From: CAVVWJ01 sp965652025
GTDB taxonomy: Bacteria; Gemmatimonadota; Gemmatimonadetes; Gemmatimonadales; GWC2-71-9
Assembly (NCBI GenBank): GCA_965652025.1
Contig: CBFGTM010000007.1
Location: forward strand, 25,311 to 89,310
Reading direction: 5' to 3'
Length of the DNA stretch: 64,000 nucleotides
Notes under the pieces: model-generated
What the model was told of the DNA's origin: nothing
Databases searched by the model: none
Seen by the model: only the letters and a program-made list of their open reading frames with translations
Part shown: in pieces, positions 44,104-53,100 of the stretch
How the letters are laid out: every line of letters starts with the position of its first letter
Position numbering within the stretch: the stretch's first letter is position 1
Program-made: the position numbers and the translations under genes

Positions 44104-45030
44104 ATGTTAAGCGTCACTTTCCTGGGAACCGCAGCCTCCATCCCCACCATCGATCGCAACGTGGCAGGCCTGGCCGTGCAGCGGGAAGGGGAGACCATCC
44201 TCTTCGATTGCGGCGAGGGGAACCAGCGCCAGATGATGCGCTACGGGGTGGGTTTCGCCTTTCGGGAAATCTTCTTTACCCATTACCATGCCGACCATCT
44301 TCTGGGCGTCACCGGCCTGATGCGGACCATGGGACTGCAGGACCGGACCGCGCCGGTGGTACTCTACGGGCCCAGGGGAGCTTCGCGAGTGCTCGGCGCC
44401 GCCATTTCACTGGGCATCGAGCGAAACAAGTTTCCCATCGAGATTGTGGAGATCAAACCAGGAGATTGCCTGGCCCGGGATTCCTATGACATCAAGGTCT
44501 TCGAGACCGAGCACCGGGCGGATACGGTGGGGTATACGCTGGCCGAGCATACCCGGCTGGGCCGGTTCAACCCGGAGCGGGCGCGGGCGCTGGGGATTCC
44601 CGAGGGTCCACTCTGGGGTCAGCTCCATAAGGGGAAAGCGGTGACACTCGAGGACGGGAGTACAATCGCCCCGGGCGATCTGGTAGGCGCCCCCCGCCCC
44701 GGCCGAGTCCTGGTCTATACCGGCGATACTCGTCCTAACCTGTCGGTCATTCAGGCTTCCCGGGGCGCCGACCTCCTGATCCACGAGGCCACTTTCGGCG
44801 GTGATGAGTCGGACCGGGCCAGGGAGACCGGGCATTCGACTGCGGCCGAAGCCGCCCGGGTGGCACTCGAAGCCGGGGCCCGGCGGCTGGTTCTGACCCA
44901 CATCAGCTCGCGCTATAACCGAGATACTTCGGAGCTCCTCGCCGAGGCGCGCGCAGTATTTCCGGAGACGACGATCGCACGGGACGGGATGTCCCTGGAC
45001 GTGTCCTACCGGGATGCCGAGTCACACTGA
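44104..45030 (+). CDS. rnz: Ribonuclease Z
   Basis: The 308-residue metallo-beta-lactamase-fold enzyme has THYHADHLLG (HxHxDH), CGEGNQRQMM, a GDTRPN aspartate, HEATFG and THISSRY. All are conserved in tRNase Z, which cleaves the 3' trailer of tRNA precursors. The length matches the short bacterial form. The ATG at 44104 is preferred over the TTG at 44095. The upstream gap is filled by a repeat hairpin. Confidence 0.95.
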   Translation: MLSVTFLGTAASIPTIDRNVAGLAVQREGETILFDCGEGNQRQMMRYGVGFAFREIFFTHYHADHLLGVTGLMRTMGLQDRTAPVVLYGPRGASRVLGAAISLGIERNKFPIEIVEIKPGDCLARDSYDIKVFETEHRADTVGYTLAEHTRLGRFNPERARALGIPEGPLWGQLHKGKAVTLEDGSTIAPGDLVGAPRPGRVLVYTGDTRPNLSVIQASRGADLLIHEATFGGDESDRARETGHSTAAEAARVALEAGARRLVLTHISSRYNRDTSELLAEARAVFPETTIARDGMSLDVSYRDAESH

Positions 45031-45139
45031 CAGTGCACCCGGAATCTGGCCCTTGGCTTGCAGGTTATTACCGGGCGTCGCTTTCCATCCGTGTTCCAGG
45101 TGACCCAGGCTCATGGACCACCATTCCCCGGTAAGCCGC

Positions 45140-46288
45140 ATGTTGCGCTCTACCACGATCGCTGCATTTGCCACCGTTTGGCTGATAGGCTGCGGCAATG
45201 CCCCGGCCGGTGCTTCGGCCCAAACGGCGGACAGTACGCAGGATTGGGAGGTCCAGCCCACGCTCTGGAGTCCCCGTCCAATTTTGATCCCCCGGAGCAC
45301 TCCCCCCGAGCCGCCGGCAGATTCCACGGATACCACCACCCTCCTGGACTCGATTCTGGACGCGAGCAGAAGGGCCCGGACCGCCAAGGCCGATTCCTCC
45401 ACCGCCCGGTCCAAGCCCCCGACAGCTGCCGCTCTTAAGCCGAAACGAAGCGCGTTCAATATCAGTCCCAGCGACTCCGCGCGATGGCCGGTAAAGGGTC
45501 CGTCCCCGCTGCCCGAGTCGATCATACCCGAGCATCGCATCGTGGCGTTCTATGGCAACCCTCTGTCCACCCGGATGGGCATCATGGGTGAACTTCCGCC
45601 CAAGGAAATGCTGCGGCGCCTGGAGAAGGTGGCCACCGAATGGGCTGCGGCAGACAGCGGGCAAAAGGTGCTGCCGGCATTGCATCTCATTGCCACGGTT
45701 GCGCAGGGGTATCCCGGACCGGCCCGAAAGTATCGGCTCCAGATGCCTGACAGCCTCATCAATCGGGTGGCCGGGTGGGCTGAGGAGCGCGGGTGGCTGA
45801 TCTTCCTCGATATCCAGGTCGGTGTGAGCACGGTCGAGGAGGAGCTGAAGGTGCTGGTGCCCTACCTCAAGCGGCCGTATGTCCACCTGGCCCTGGATCC
45901 CGAGTTTGCCATGAAGGACGGCAAGAGGCCGGGCACCGACTGGATGGGCCGGATGGATGCCTCGGAGGTGAATCACGCGGTCGAGGTGTTGGCTCGGATC
46001 GTGGAGGAACAGCAGCTGCCCCCCAAGGTGCTGGTGGTCCACCGCTTCACCCGAAACATGCTGACCAACGCCTCCCAGATCCGGCTGGATCCGCGGGTCC
46101 AGGTGGTGATCGACATGGATGGCTGGGGGCCGCCGGGAAGCAAGATGGGGGCTTACCGCTGGTTCGTGGTGCGGCATCCGGTCCAGTACACCGGATTCAA
46201 ACTCTTCTACAAGAACGACAAGCCGATGATGACCCCAGAGCAGGTGCTGGAGTTGTATCCCAAGCCGATGTATATCCAATATCAGTAA
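45140..46288 (+). CDS. Predicted lipoprotein of unknown family
   Basis: The frame is open from 45113; the ATG at 45140 begins a lipoprotein signal (AAFATVWLIGC, lipobox LIGC). The 382-residue protein has a Pro/Ser/Thr-rich spacer at about 25-125 and then a domain of about 250 residues (IVAFYGNPLSTRMGIMGELPP, LIFLDIQVG, VHLALDPEFAM, VLVVHRF, VVIDMDGWG, VVRHPVQYTGFKLFY). Regular strand-then-acid patterns suggest a TIM-barrel, possibly glycosidase-like, but I recognise no family. Its TAA stop is the first part of the repeat tract at 46284. Confidence 0.75.
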   Translation: MLRSTTIAAFATVWLIGCGNAPAGASAQTADSTQDWEVQPTLWSPRPILIPRSTPPEPPADSTDTTTLLDSILDASRRARTAKADSSTARSKPPTAAALKPKRSAFNISPSDSARWPVKGPSPLPESIIPEHRIVAFYGNPLSTRMGIMGELPPKEMLRRLEKVATEWAAADSGQKVLPALHLIATVAQGYPGPARKYRLQMPDSLINRVAGWAEERGWLIFLDIQVGVSTVEEELKVLVPYLKRPYVHLALDPEFAMKDGKRPGTDWMGRMDASEVNHAVEVLARIVEEQQLPPKVLVVHRFTRNMLTNASQIRLDPRVQVVIDMDGWGPPGSKMGAYRWFVVRHPVQYTGFKLFYKNDKPMMTPEQVLELYPKPMYIQYQ

Positions 46289-46435
46289 GCGGGTAAGCGG
46301 GTAGGACGGTAAGCGGGTAAGCTGCCTGACATCTGGGGGAAAAACGAGATGCGCACCGCGCTCCTGACGGCTGTCGTGCTTATTACCTCTTCCTCGAACG
46401 CCCCGCCTACCCGCTTACCTGCTTACTCACCTACC
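46284..46435. repeat. Inverted pair of GTAAGCGG octamers across a gene start
   Basis: The left arm (46284-46322) is GTAAGCGG repeated with period 8. The right arm (46405-46435) is the complement type (CCCGCTTACC and following). They flank the ATG at 46349, and the right arm encodes the residues just after the signal peptide (PPTRLPAYSP). Confidence 0.82.
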
Positions 46436-46831
46436 ATCTCCGACCTCTTCTGGCTTCAGGGCATCTGGCAGGGCCGCATTGGAGGGCGGGACTTCGAGGC
46501 TCACTATACTGGAGCGGAAGGCGGACAGATCCTCAGCGCCAGCAAATACACCGAAGAAGGAAAGCCTTCCGGTTTCGAATTCGAGCGATTCGAGCAGCGG
46601 GGTGATACGCTGATGCTCACTCCGTTTCCGGAAGGCAAGTCTTCCGTGTCCTTTCCGCTGGCGGAATACGATGCCCAGAACCGCCGCGCCGTGTTCGAAA
46701 ACCTGGCCCATGATTTCCCCACCCGGATCAGCTACCAGCGGGTGGCCAAGAACCACCTGACCATCCTGGTTTCCGGGCCGGGTGAGGATGGCCAGGAGCA
46801 GGTCCTCACCTATAGTCTCACTCGCAAGTAG
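46349..46831 (+). CDS. Secreted DUF6265 protein
   Basis: The 160-residue protein has a short signal peptide (MRTALLTAVVLITSSS), a repeat-encoded spacer, and a domain starting LFWLQGIWQGRIGG with ENLAHDFPTRISYQRV near the end. This pattern fits DUF6265, a lipocalin-like beta-barrel of unknown role. It is a single gene between the lipoprotein and the sigma-factor pair. Confidence 0.8.
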   Translation: MRTALLTAVVLITSSSNAPPTRLPAYSPTISDLFWLQGIWQGRIGGRDFEAHYTGAEGGQILSASKYTEEGKPSGFEFERFEQRGDTLMLTPFPEGKSSVSFPLAEYDAQNRRAVFENLAHDFPTRISYQRVAKNHLTILVSGPGEDGQEQVLTYSLTRK

Positions 46832-46924
46832 CGGTCGAGCTGCCGACTTGACGACTCCCGGCTACCACCGGTATTTAGCAACACCCATTTAGTTTTCCCG
46901 TTGCCTTGTGACCGCTGGCCGACT

Positions 46925-47542
46925 GTGAGCTCCACGTCTTCACCCACCGAATACTCCCCGTCTCGACGTCAGGCGTCCGCACCCGACGGCGCCGCCGCCG
47001 AACGCCAGCTGGCCCGCTGGATCGCCGAGGGAGACGAGGCCGCTCTGGCTGAGCTGTTCGACCTCACGGGTCCGACGCTCTACGCCGTCGCTTTTGGCAT
47101 TTGTGAGAATGCCCGGCAGGCTGAAGGCGCGGTCGAGGAGACCTTCGCCGAGCTCTGGGACAAGCGCGCTTCCCTGAGCCGGCTCCCGGCGGTCTCACCC
47201 TGGCTGCTGGAACGCTGCCGCTCCTGGGCCATGGCCCTGCAATCCGCGAACGACATCCCCAATCCCAAGACCCTCCAGGACCGGGCCGGTGACGTACCAC
47301 TGACCCGGCGGCTACTGCGTTGCCCGGAGCCGCTGCGGACCGCGCGGGTGCAGGCAGCCCTCGATCGGTTGGACGAGCGCGAAGATGAGGTTGTCGTGCT
47401 GGCCTCGCGAAGCGGCCGCAGCGTTGCCCAGATTGCCGACCAGCTCGGCCTGACCCCGGAAGAGGTGCACCGACTCATTCGTCACGGGCTACGATCATTG
47501 CGCCAAGAGCTGGAGCACACCGTACGGCGGGAAACGGTATAG
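46925..47542 (+). CDS. ECF-type RNA polymerase sigma factor
   Basis: The protein has about 205 residues with a sigma-70 region 2 (EAALAELFDLTGPTLYAVAFGI, then AEGAVEETFAELWD) and a region 4 helix-turn-helix (DEREDEVVVLASRSGRSVAQIADQLGLTPEEVHRLIRHGLRSLR). Region 2 is slightly degenerate at the usual DAED element. The start is unclear: GTG at 46925 and TTG at 46901 are both possible and neither has a good ribosome site. Its stop overlaps the anti-sigma gene start by one base. Confidence 0.88.
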   Translation: MSSTSSPTEYSPSRRQASAPDGAAAERQLARWIAEGDEAALAELFDLTGPTLYAVAFGICENARQAEGAVEETFAELWDKRASLSRLPAVSPWLLERCRSWAMALQSANDIPNPKTLQDRAGDVPLTRRLLRCPEPLRTARVQAALDRLDEREDEVVVLASRSGRSVAQIADQLGLTPEEVHRLIRHGLRSLRQELEHTVRRETV

Positions 47543-48402
47543 TGAGCCACCCGGACGCACTGGCCGACCGGCTTGGGGCCTACGCCCTCGGCCTGCCCGA
47601 TGCCGATCCCGATGGGGCCCTCGCCGCGCACTTGGCGGCTGGGTGCGACGACTGCGCCGGCGAGCTGCGCGAGCTGCGCGAAACCTCCGCGCTTCTGGCG
47701 CTCGGAACCGAGCCGCTGACCCCGCCAGACGATCTCCGGGAACGGCTGCTGGATCGGGTGACCGGCGAGAGCTTCGTCTTCGTGTTGTCCGGATCCGGCC
47801 AGTGGCGGCAGGAGGGAGAGCTCGAGATCAAGCAGCTGTTTTCGTCGCCCGCCGGCGGAGGCACGGAACTGATCTCACTGCGGACCGGCTCCACCCTGGA
47901 GCAGGCGTATCGCCCCGGTCACCTGGGGTATGTGATCATTCGGGGCGAGCTCGACGGCGAGAGTCTGCGCTTGGGTGCTGGCGACTTTGTGCCCGCAGCG
48001 GGCAAACTCCCCGGCCGGAAGATGTCGGTGGTGATGGATACGGTGTTGCTCGCCGTGGCGGGCTCGGAGAAGGCGTTGCCCCTCGACTCCCCCCGGGCGG
48101 TGCGCTCCGGAAAGGCGGCCTGGAATCCGATGGAGCCGAGCACTCTGGCGCTGCCGCTGGCCGGGAGCGCCCAAGAAGGGGTCGAGATTTCGCTGATGCG
48201 GATCGAGCCCGGCGGCTCCGTCGCGAGGCACCGCCACGACTGGGTGGAGGAGTTGTGTGTGATCTCAGGCGATTGCCGCTGCCAGGGCATGGAGCTGGGA
48301 CCCGAAGATTACCATCGCGCCAGTCCCGGAACGAGACACGATGTTCTCACCAGCGTGGGCGGATCCACGATGGTTTACATCATTCGAAAGAGTGAGCAGT
48401 AA
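47542..48402 (+). CDS. ChrR-like cupin anti-sigma factor
   Basis: The 286-residue protein has an N-terminal zinc anti-sigma motif (HLAAGCDDC), then two cupin-like domains at about 75-165 and 185-280. The second has metal-binding-type residues in GGSVARHRHDWVEELCVISG. This is the layout of ChrR, which holds ECF sigma factors until singlet oxygen or peroxide damage. Direct adjacency and a one-base overlap with the ECF gene support the pairing. The first cupin lacks an obvious metal motif. Confidence 0.85.
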   Translation: MSHPDALADRLGAYALGLPDADPDGALAAHLAAGCDDCAGELRELRETSALLALGTEPLTPPDDLRERLLDRVTGESFVFVLSGSGQWRQEGELEIKQLFSSPAGGGTELISLRTGSTLEQAYRPGHLGYVIIRGELDGESLRLGAGDFVPAAGKLPGRKMSVVMDTVLLAVAGSEKALPLDSPRAVRSGKAAWNPMEPSTLALPLAGSAQEGVEISLMRIEPGGSVARHRHDWVEELCVISGDCRCQGMELGPEDYHRASPGTRHDVLTSVGGSTMVYIIRKSEQ

Positions 48403-48415
48403 GCTTAAGCTTACT
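48391..48415. repeat. Palindrome AGTAAGCTT/AAGCTTACT joining two convergent genes
   Basis: Positions 48398-48415 are a perfect 18-bp palindrome whose units resemble the GTAAGC repeats elsewhere. The TAA of the anti-sigma gene (48400-48402) lies inside it, and the TAG of the convergent TPR gene (48414-48416) starts at its far end. It may act as a bidirectional terminator. Confidence 0.7.
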
Positions 48416-50087
48416 ACCTCGCCGCTACCTTCACGTCCGCCGTTTGCCAAGCCTTCTTGAAGCGTTTTTCGGCCGCATCAGCGGCTTTGGCTTTCCCTTG
48501 CGCTCTCAAGCTCTCTGCCAGTCCATGTAGCGACCAGCCGTTCTCCGGCCGGCGCACCAAATCTTCACGGTAGACCTTCTCGGCCCGAACCGGCCTTCCC
48601 GCCGCCAGCAGAATCGCCCCCAGTCGCTGCCGCATCGGCAGATACCAGGCCGGTGGTTCGTCATAAGTCAGATCATCTTCGCCCTTGATGGCCTTCTCGA
48701 GCTCAGCCACGGCCTTGTCAGTCTGTCCTTGCTTGGCTGCCATCTCGCCCGCCAGGTGCGCCTGCGCAATAGCGAGGAGCGCCTTGGCCGAGTTGAGATT
48801 CATCATCGCGTCCTCCGGCATGGCTTGGACAATGGCCTCGAGCCGCTGCCGTTCCTGCGCCGCAGAGTCCAGCCGGCCCCGCCCGGTGTGGGCCAGCCCC
48901 CGGACGTAGTGCCAGATTCCAGTGGTATAACGCAGATCCTTGGGAGGAGCCGGCTGCTTCAGGATGTCGCCCCACTTCGAGAAGCGAGCCAGAGTGTACA
49001 GCAGCGTGGGAGAGAAGTACTCGAGCGGGGGGGCCTGCCTCACCGCCTCGGCCGGCACCTTCTTGCCGATGTTCCTCGCCGCCTCGAGGGCATCTTGGCT
49101 GCGGCCCAGCATGTTCAGGGCATACCACATCACGTGGAAGTTGTGGGGATAGTACGCCACGGGATACACGCCGGTCGGATGCCGCTCGCTGATGAACTCT
49201 TCGTCGGCATGCACGGCGTGCTCGTTGTCCTCGGTGGCCAGATCCCACTGGCCCAGCTTGATGTAGATGTGCGTCGGCATGTGGACCAGATGACCGGCGC
49301 CCGGCATCAAGCGGCCTAAGCGCTTGGCACAGGGGACGGCTTTGCTGGCCTCGTTCGATGCTTCTACCGCATGGATGTAGAAGTGGCAGGCGCCGGGGTG
49401 GTCGGGATTTCGTTTGAGGACGGCCTCCAGCACCTTCACCGTCTCTCTGGTGGAGGGTGCCTTGGGGTTGCCACCGTTGGTCCAGTAGTTCCACGGCCGG
49501 AGGTCCATCAGCGCCTCGGCGTAGAGCGTCGCCGCATCATCGTCATCCGGGAACATCCGACTCACCCGTCCAATGGCGCGGGCCCAGGCCGTGTCCAGCG
49601 AGGCTCGGTTGGCGGAGGGGTCGGCGGAGTAGCGCTTGGCCAGTGCGTCGATATAGGCCCGCTCCTGGGGTGTCACCTTCACCGAGTGGCTTACCGCATT
49701 GTACGCAGCCTCCCACGCAGGCCGTACCAGTGAGGTGTCCATCGGAAGATTGATGTTGGGGCCGAGCGCGTAGGCGATGCCCCAATAGCACATGGCGCAG
49801 GTGGAATCATGCTTCAACCCCTCCTTGAACGACTTGATTGCCTCGTCGTGGTTGAAGGCGTAGGTAAGTCGGAGTCCCTGGTTGAAATACTGCTGGGCCA
49901 GCTGCACCTCGGTCGTGATGGTATGGTGCAGTGAGCCCAGATTGTCGTAGAGCGGGATCTCGAGAGTGGAGGAGTCCGTAGTGGGTGCCCCTGGCGGATG
50001 GCGATGCTCCTGAGCCTGCAGAACCGATGACATCATGGATAAAGCCAGGCCCGATCCCAGACCGAAGCGAAGATACCGAACTATCAT
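48414..50087 (-). CDS. Secreted TPR-repeat protein
   Basis: The 557-residue protein has a signal peptide (YLRFGLGSGLALSMMSSVLQAQ) and then degenerate TPR-like helical pairs over its whole length. Conserved landmarks are YFNQGLRLTYAFNHDEAIKSF, CAMCYWGIAYALGPN, HPGACHFYIHAVEAS and GHLVHMPTHIYIKLG, a set shared by a widespread bacterial family of unknown function. The ATG at 50087 has GAGGAG eight bases upstream. It lies 43 bp after the giant TPR-kinase gene on the same strand, so the two may be co-transcribed. Confidence 0.85.
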   Translation of the reverse strand: MIVRYLRFGLGSGLALSMMSSVLQAQEHRHPPGAPTTDSSTLEIPLYDNLGSLHHTITTEVQLAQQYFNQGLRLTYAFNHDEAIKSFKEGLKHDSTCAMCYWGIAYALGPNINLPMDTSLVRPAWEAAYNAVSHSVKVTPQERAYIDALAKRYSADPSANRASLDTAWARAIGRVSRMFPDDDDAATLYAEALMDLRPWNYWTNGGNPKAPSTRETVKVLEAVLKRNPDHPGACHFYIHAVEASNEASKAVPCAKRLGRLMPGAGHLVHMPTHIYIKLGQWDLATEDNEHAVHADEEFISERHPTGVYPVAYYPHNFHVMWYALNMLGRSQDALEAARNIGKKVPAEAVRQAPPLEYFSPTLLYTLARFSKWGDILKQPAPPKDLRYTTGIWHYVRGLAHTGRGRLDSAAQERQRLEAIVQAMPEDAMMNLNSAKALLAIAQAHLAGEMAAKQGQTDKAVAELEKAIKGEDDLTYDEPPAWYLPMRQRLGAILLAAGRPVRAEKVYREDLVRRPENGWSLHGLAESLRAQGKAKAADAAEKRFKKAWQTADVKVAAR

Positions 50088-50130
50088 AGCCTGCTCCTCG
50101 GAGAATGAAGTTTCTCCCGCATTGCGCTGA

Positions 50131-53100
50131 TCAGTTGCTTTCGGCTGCAGTCAGCCGTCCGAACCCGGGGTTCGACCGCAGCGCCCAGAAATTCGGGTCC
50201 AGCCGGAGCCATGCCGGCGATACATAGAACGGGATTGAGAGCATCGTGCCGAGGGTTACCAGGGCCTCGTCCTCCATACCTACGCGCGACTGAACGCAGG
50301 CCAGCCGGTAGACCAGGAGTGCGCCGTTCAAGGCGTCCTTGGCGATGGGGAGCAGGGAGATGGCTTTCTCTGCCTCGCGAAGCGCCTCGTCCTTGCGACC
50401 GAGATAGGCGTGGACCAGGGCCAGGCGCGAGTAGGTGTCGGCGTCGTCCGGCCTGGCCTTCACCTGCGCAGTCAGCAGCCGCTCAGCGGCGCGAGCTCGG
50501 CGTTGAGCCGTGGCTGAGTCACCCTGCTGGAGATAAATGGCCGCCGAAGCTGTGTTCCACCACACCGTGTCGCCGAAAAATTGCTCGGGCCCCATGCGGA
50601 GCACCTTGGCCTGCTGATCCGCATCCAGCAGCCAATAGAGATCCCAATAGGTGGCAACAAAGGGCAGCAGCTCATCGAGTGCGATCTGGGATGCGCCGCC
50701 GCGGATGGCCTTGCGCGCTTCGTCCAGTTTTCCCTCACCCAGAGAAATCATAGCCCGGAGCTGATAGGCTTCGGGATTGGTGGGGCCAAGAATGATGTAC
50801 CGGTCCGCCGCGCTGCGAGCTTCGGCATAGCGCCGTAGCCAGAGCAGATTGGTCGCCAAGCCAGCCGCATAGCCCGCCGAGGTAGGATCCAGGATGGCTG
50901 CTCGCTGGCGATAGGGCAGGGCTGCGAGCCAACGTCCCTCCAGCTCGAGGAAGCTGGCGGTATAGCCGGTCAGGCGTGCGTTCGAAGGGTCCGCCTGCAA
51001 CCCCCGGCGGGTCTCCTCCCGTGCCGCTCCCTGGTTTCCCTTCATCAGATGGTAGTAGGCCAAGACCTGGCGGGCATCTGCCTCTGCGCCCCCGATCCGG
51101 AGCGCCCGCTCACCGTGGTTCCTGGCCTGTTCCAGCAGCTTGGGGTCGGCTATCACATTATTCCACAAAGCCGCCTCGGCCCAGCCCAGTTGAGCCCAGG
51201 CCGCCGCAAAGTTGGAATCCCGTTTCACCGCGTTGGCGAACTCCGCCATAGCTCGCTTGAGCTCGCCGGGACCCGAGGCACCCTGGCGCATGATCTGTTG
51301 GCCTCGGAGGTAAGCCTCGTAGGCCTCCGGATCGCGACGCTGCTCGGACAGCGATCCGGCGATCTCCTGGGAGGGGGCCAGCCAGCCTCGGCGCCAGGCT
51401 GCGACTGCGGTGCCAGCAACCAGGACCAAGGCTACCGCGATGAGGGCACCCCACTGGAGGCCGGCGCTGGGCAAGCGACCTCCTGAGGGAACGGCCCCAA
51501 CCAACGCATCGGCAAACTCCCCGGCACTCTTGAACCGATCATCCGGCTTTGTCGCCAGCGCCTTCATCAGGGCTCGGCTCACCCGCCGGGGTACGCCTGA
51601 CCGACGCTGAGTGATGGTGACGGGAGGTGCATGAAGCCGCTGGGCTACGACCGCCCTCGGTGTGCCGGTAAATGGGGGCCCGCCGGCCAACATCTCATAG
51701 AGCACACATCCCAGCGCATAGACGTCGGCCCGGCCGTCGACCTCCTGAGATCCGCTGGCCTCCTCTGGGCTCATGTAAGCGGGGGTTCCCACCGCAAAGC
51801 CGGTGGCGGTGAGGCCATCGCCCGCCGCCTTATCCAGCGCCCGGGCCACACCGAAGTCCGCTATGACCGCGTGCTGCTCCTCGATCATGATGTTCTCGGG
51901 TTTGACATCCCGATGCACGACGCTTCGCCGGTGGGCGTAGTCCAGGGCCGAGGCCACTTCGCAGGTGATCCGGACCGCATCGTCTATCGGGATGGTGCGC
52001 TCCCGGACCAGCCGCTGCCGCAGAGTTTCACCTTCGACAAACGGCATGGTGTACCACAACTGGCCTGCGGCCTCACCGGAGTCGAACACCGGGAGGATGC
52101 GCGGGTGGCGCAACTGGGCGGTGATCCTGATCTCGTGGAGGAACCGCTCGGCACCGACCGAGGAGGCGAGATCGGGTCTCATGACCTTGAGAGCCACGAG
52201 GCGGTCGTGACGCAGGTCGCGAGCGAGGTAAACCGTCGCCATCCCGCCCTTTCCCAGCGCCTGCTTGATGGAGTAGCGGCCGGCCAGGGCGTCCTGGAGC
52301 TGGAATAGACTCGGGATGCTCTGACTCTGAGGCTGGTGATCCGGAGGTGTCGGAGCTTTGGTTGGCCGCGATGCACCCAGCTTCTCCAGGGTGCTGTGGG
52401 CATCCTCGAGTACCAGGGAAGCGGGCTCCTGGCGTCCCAGTTTCTTCAGGCTCTCGGCCAGCTGAAACCGGGACCGGGCCGCCTCGAACGGGGTCTCGTT
52501 CCGCTCGAACAGGGCCGCGCTCGTCTCCAAACGTTCCCAGGCGGCCTGATGGTTGTCTTCAGCAGCGAGGAGGCAGCCCTCCGCGTGAGCGACGATGGCC
52601 TGGAGCGGCTCCGTGCCTACAGTTTGGGCGATGGTGCGCAGCTCGGCGATGGCAACTCGGGCCTCTTCCAGCGACCCTTCACCGATTCGTGCCCGAGCCA
52701 GGACGTCGAGCCCAGGCACTCGTTCGGTGCGGTCGGCTTGTGGTACCCGGCGCAGGTACTCCTCCGCCAAATCTGCCGCCGCGCTCGGCTCGCCACGGTC
52801 GAGAGCCAGCTGCCCCCGTCCCAGTACCGCCAGCAGGTGGGTGCCGCTCTTGGCCAGGAGCTCTTCCGCCTCTCGCCAGCGGCCCTGCCGGCGGCGAAGG
52901 TCGGCCAGGCGGATCTGGGCGATCGGCACCAGCCGAGGCTGAACCTGTTCGACGTGGCGGCGAAGTGCTTCGATCTCCTGTTCGGCCTCGGTCCATTCTC
53001 CCCGGATGGTCAAGAGACCAGCGTACTGGATCCGGCAAGCGGAGAAGAGCCCGTTGAGGTTCCAGCGGCGGCTGAACTCTCGCACCCGGTGGCACCACTG

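Noticed and set aside
46284..46435. Repeat tract considered as a CRISPR array.
   Set aside because: Units are 7-8 bp, degenerate and without spacers, and there are no cas genes.
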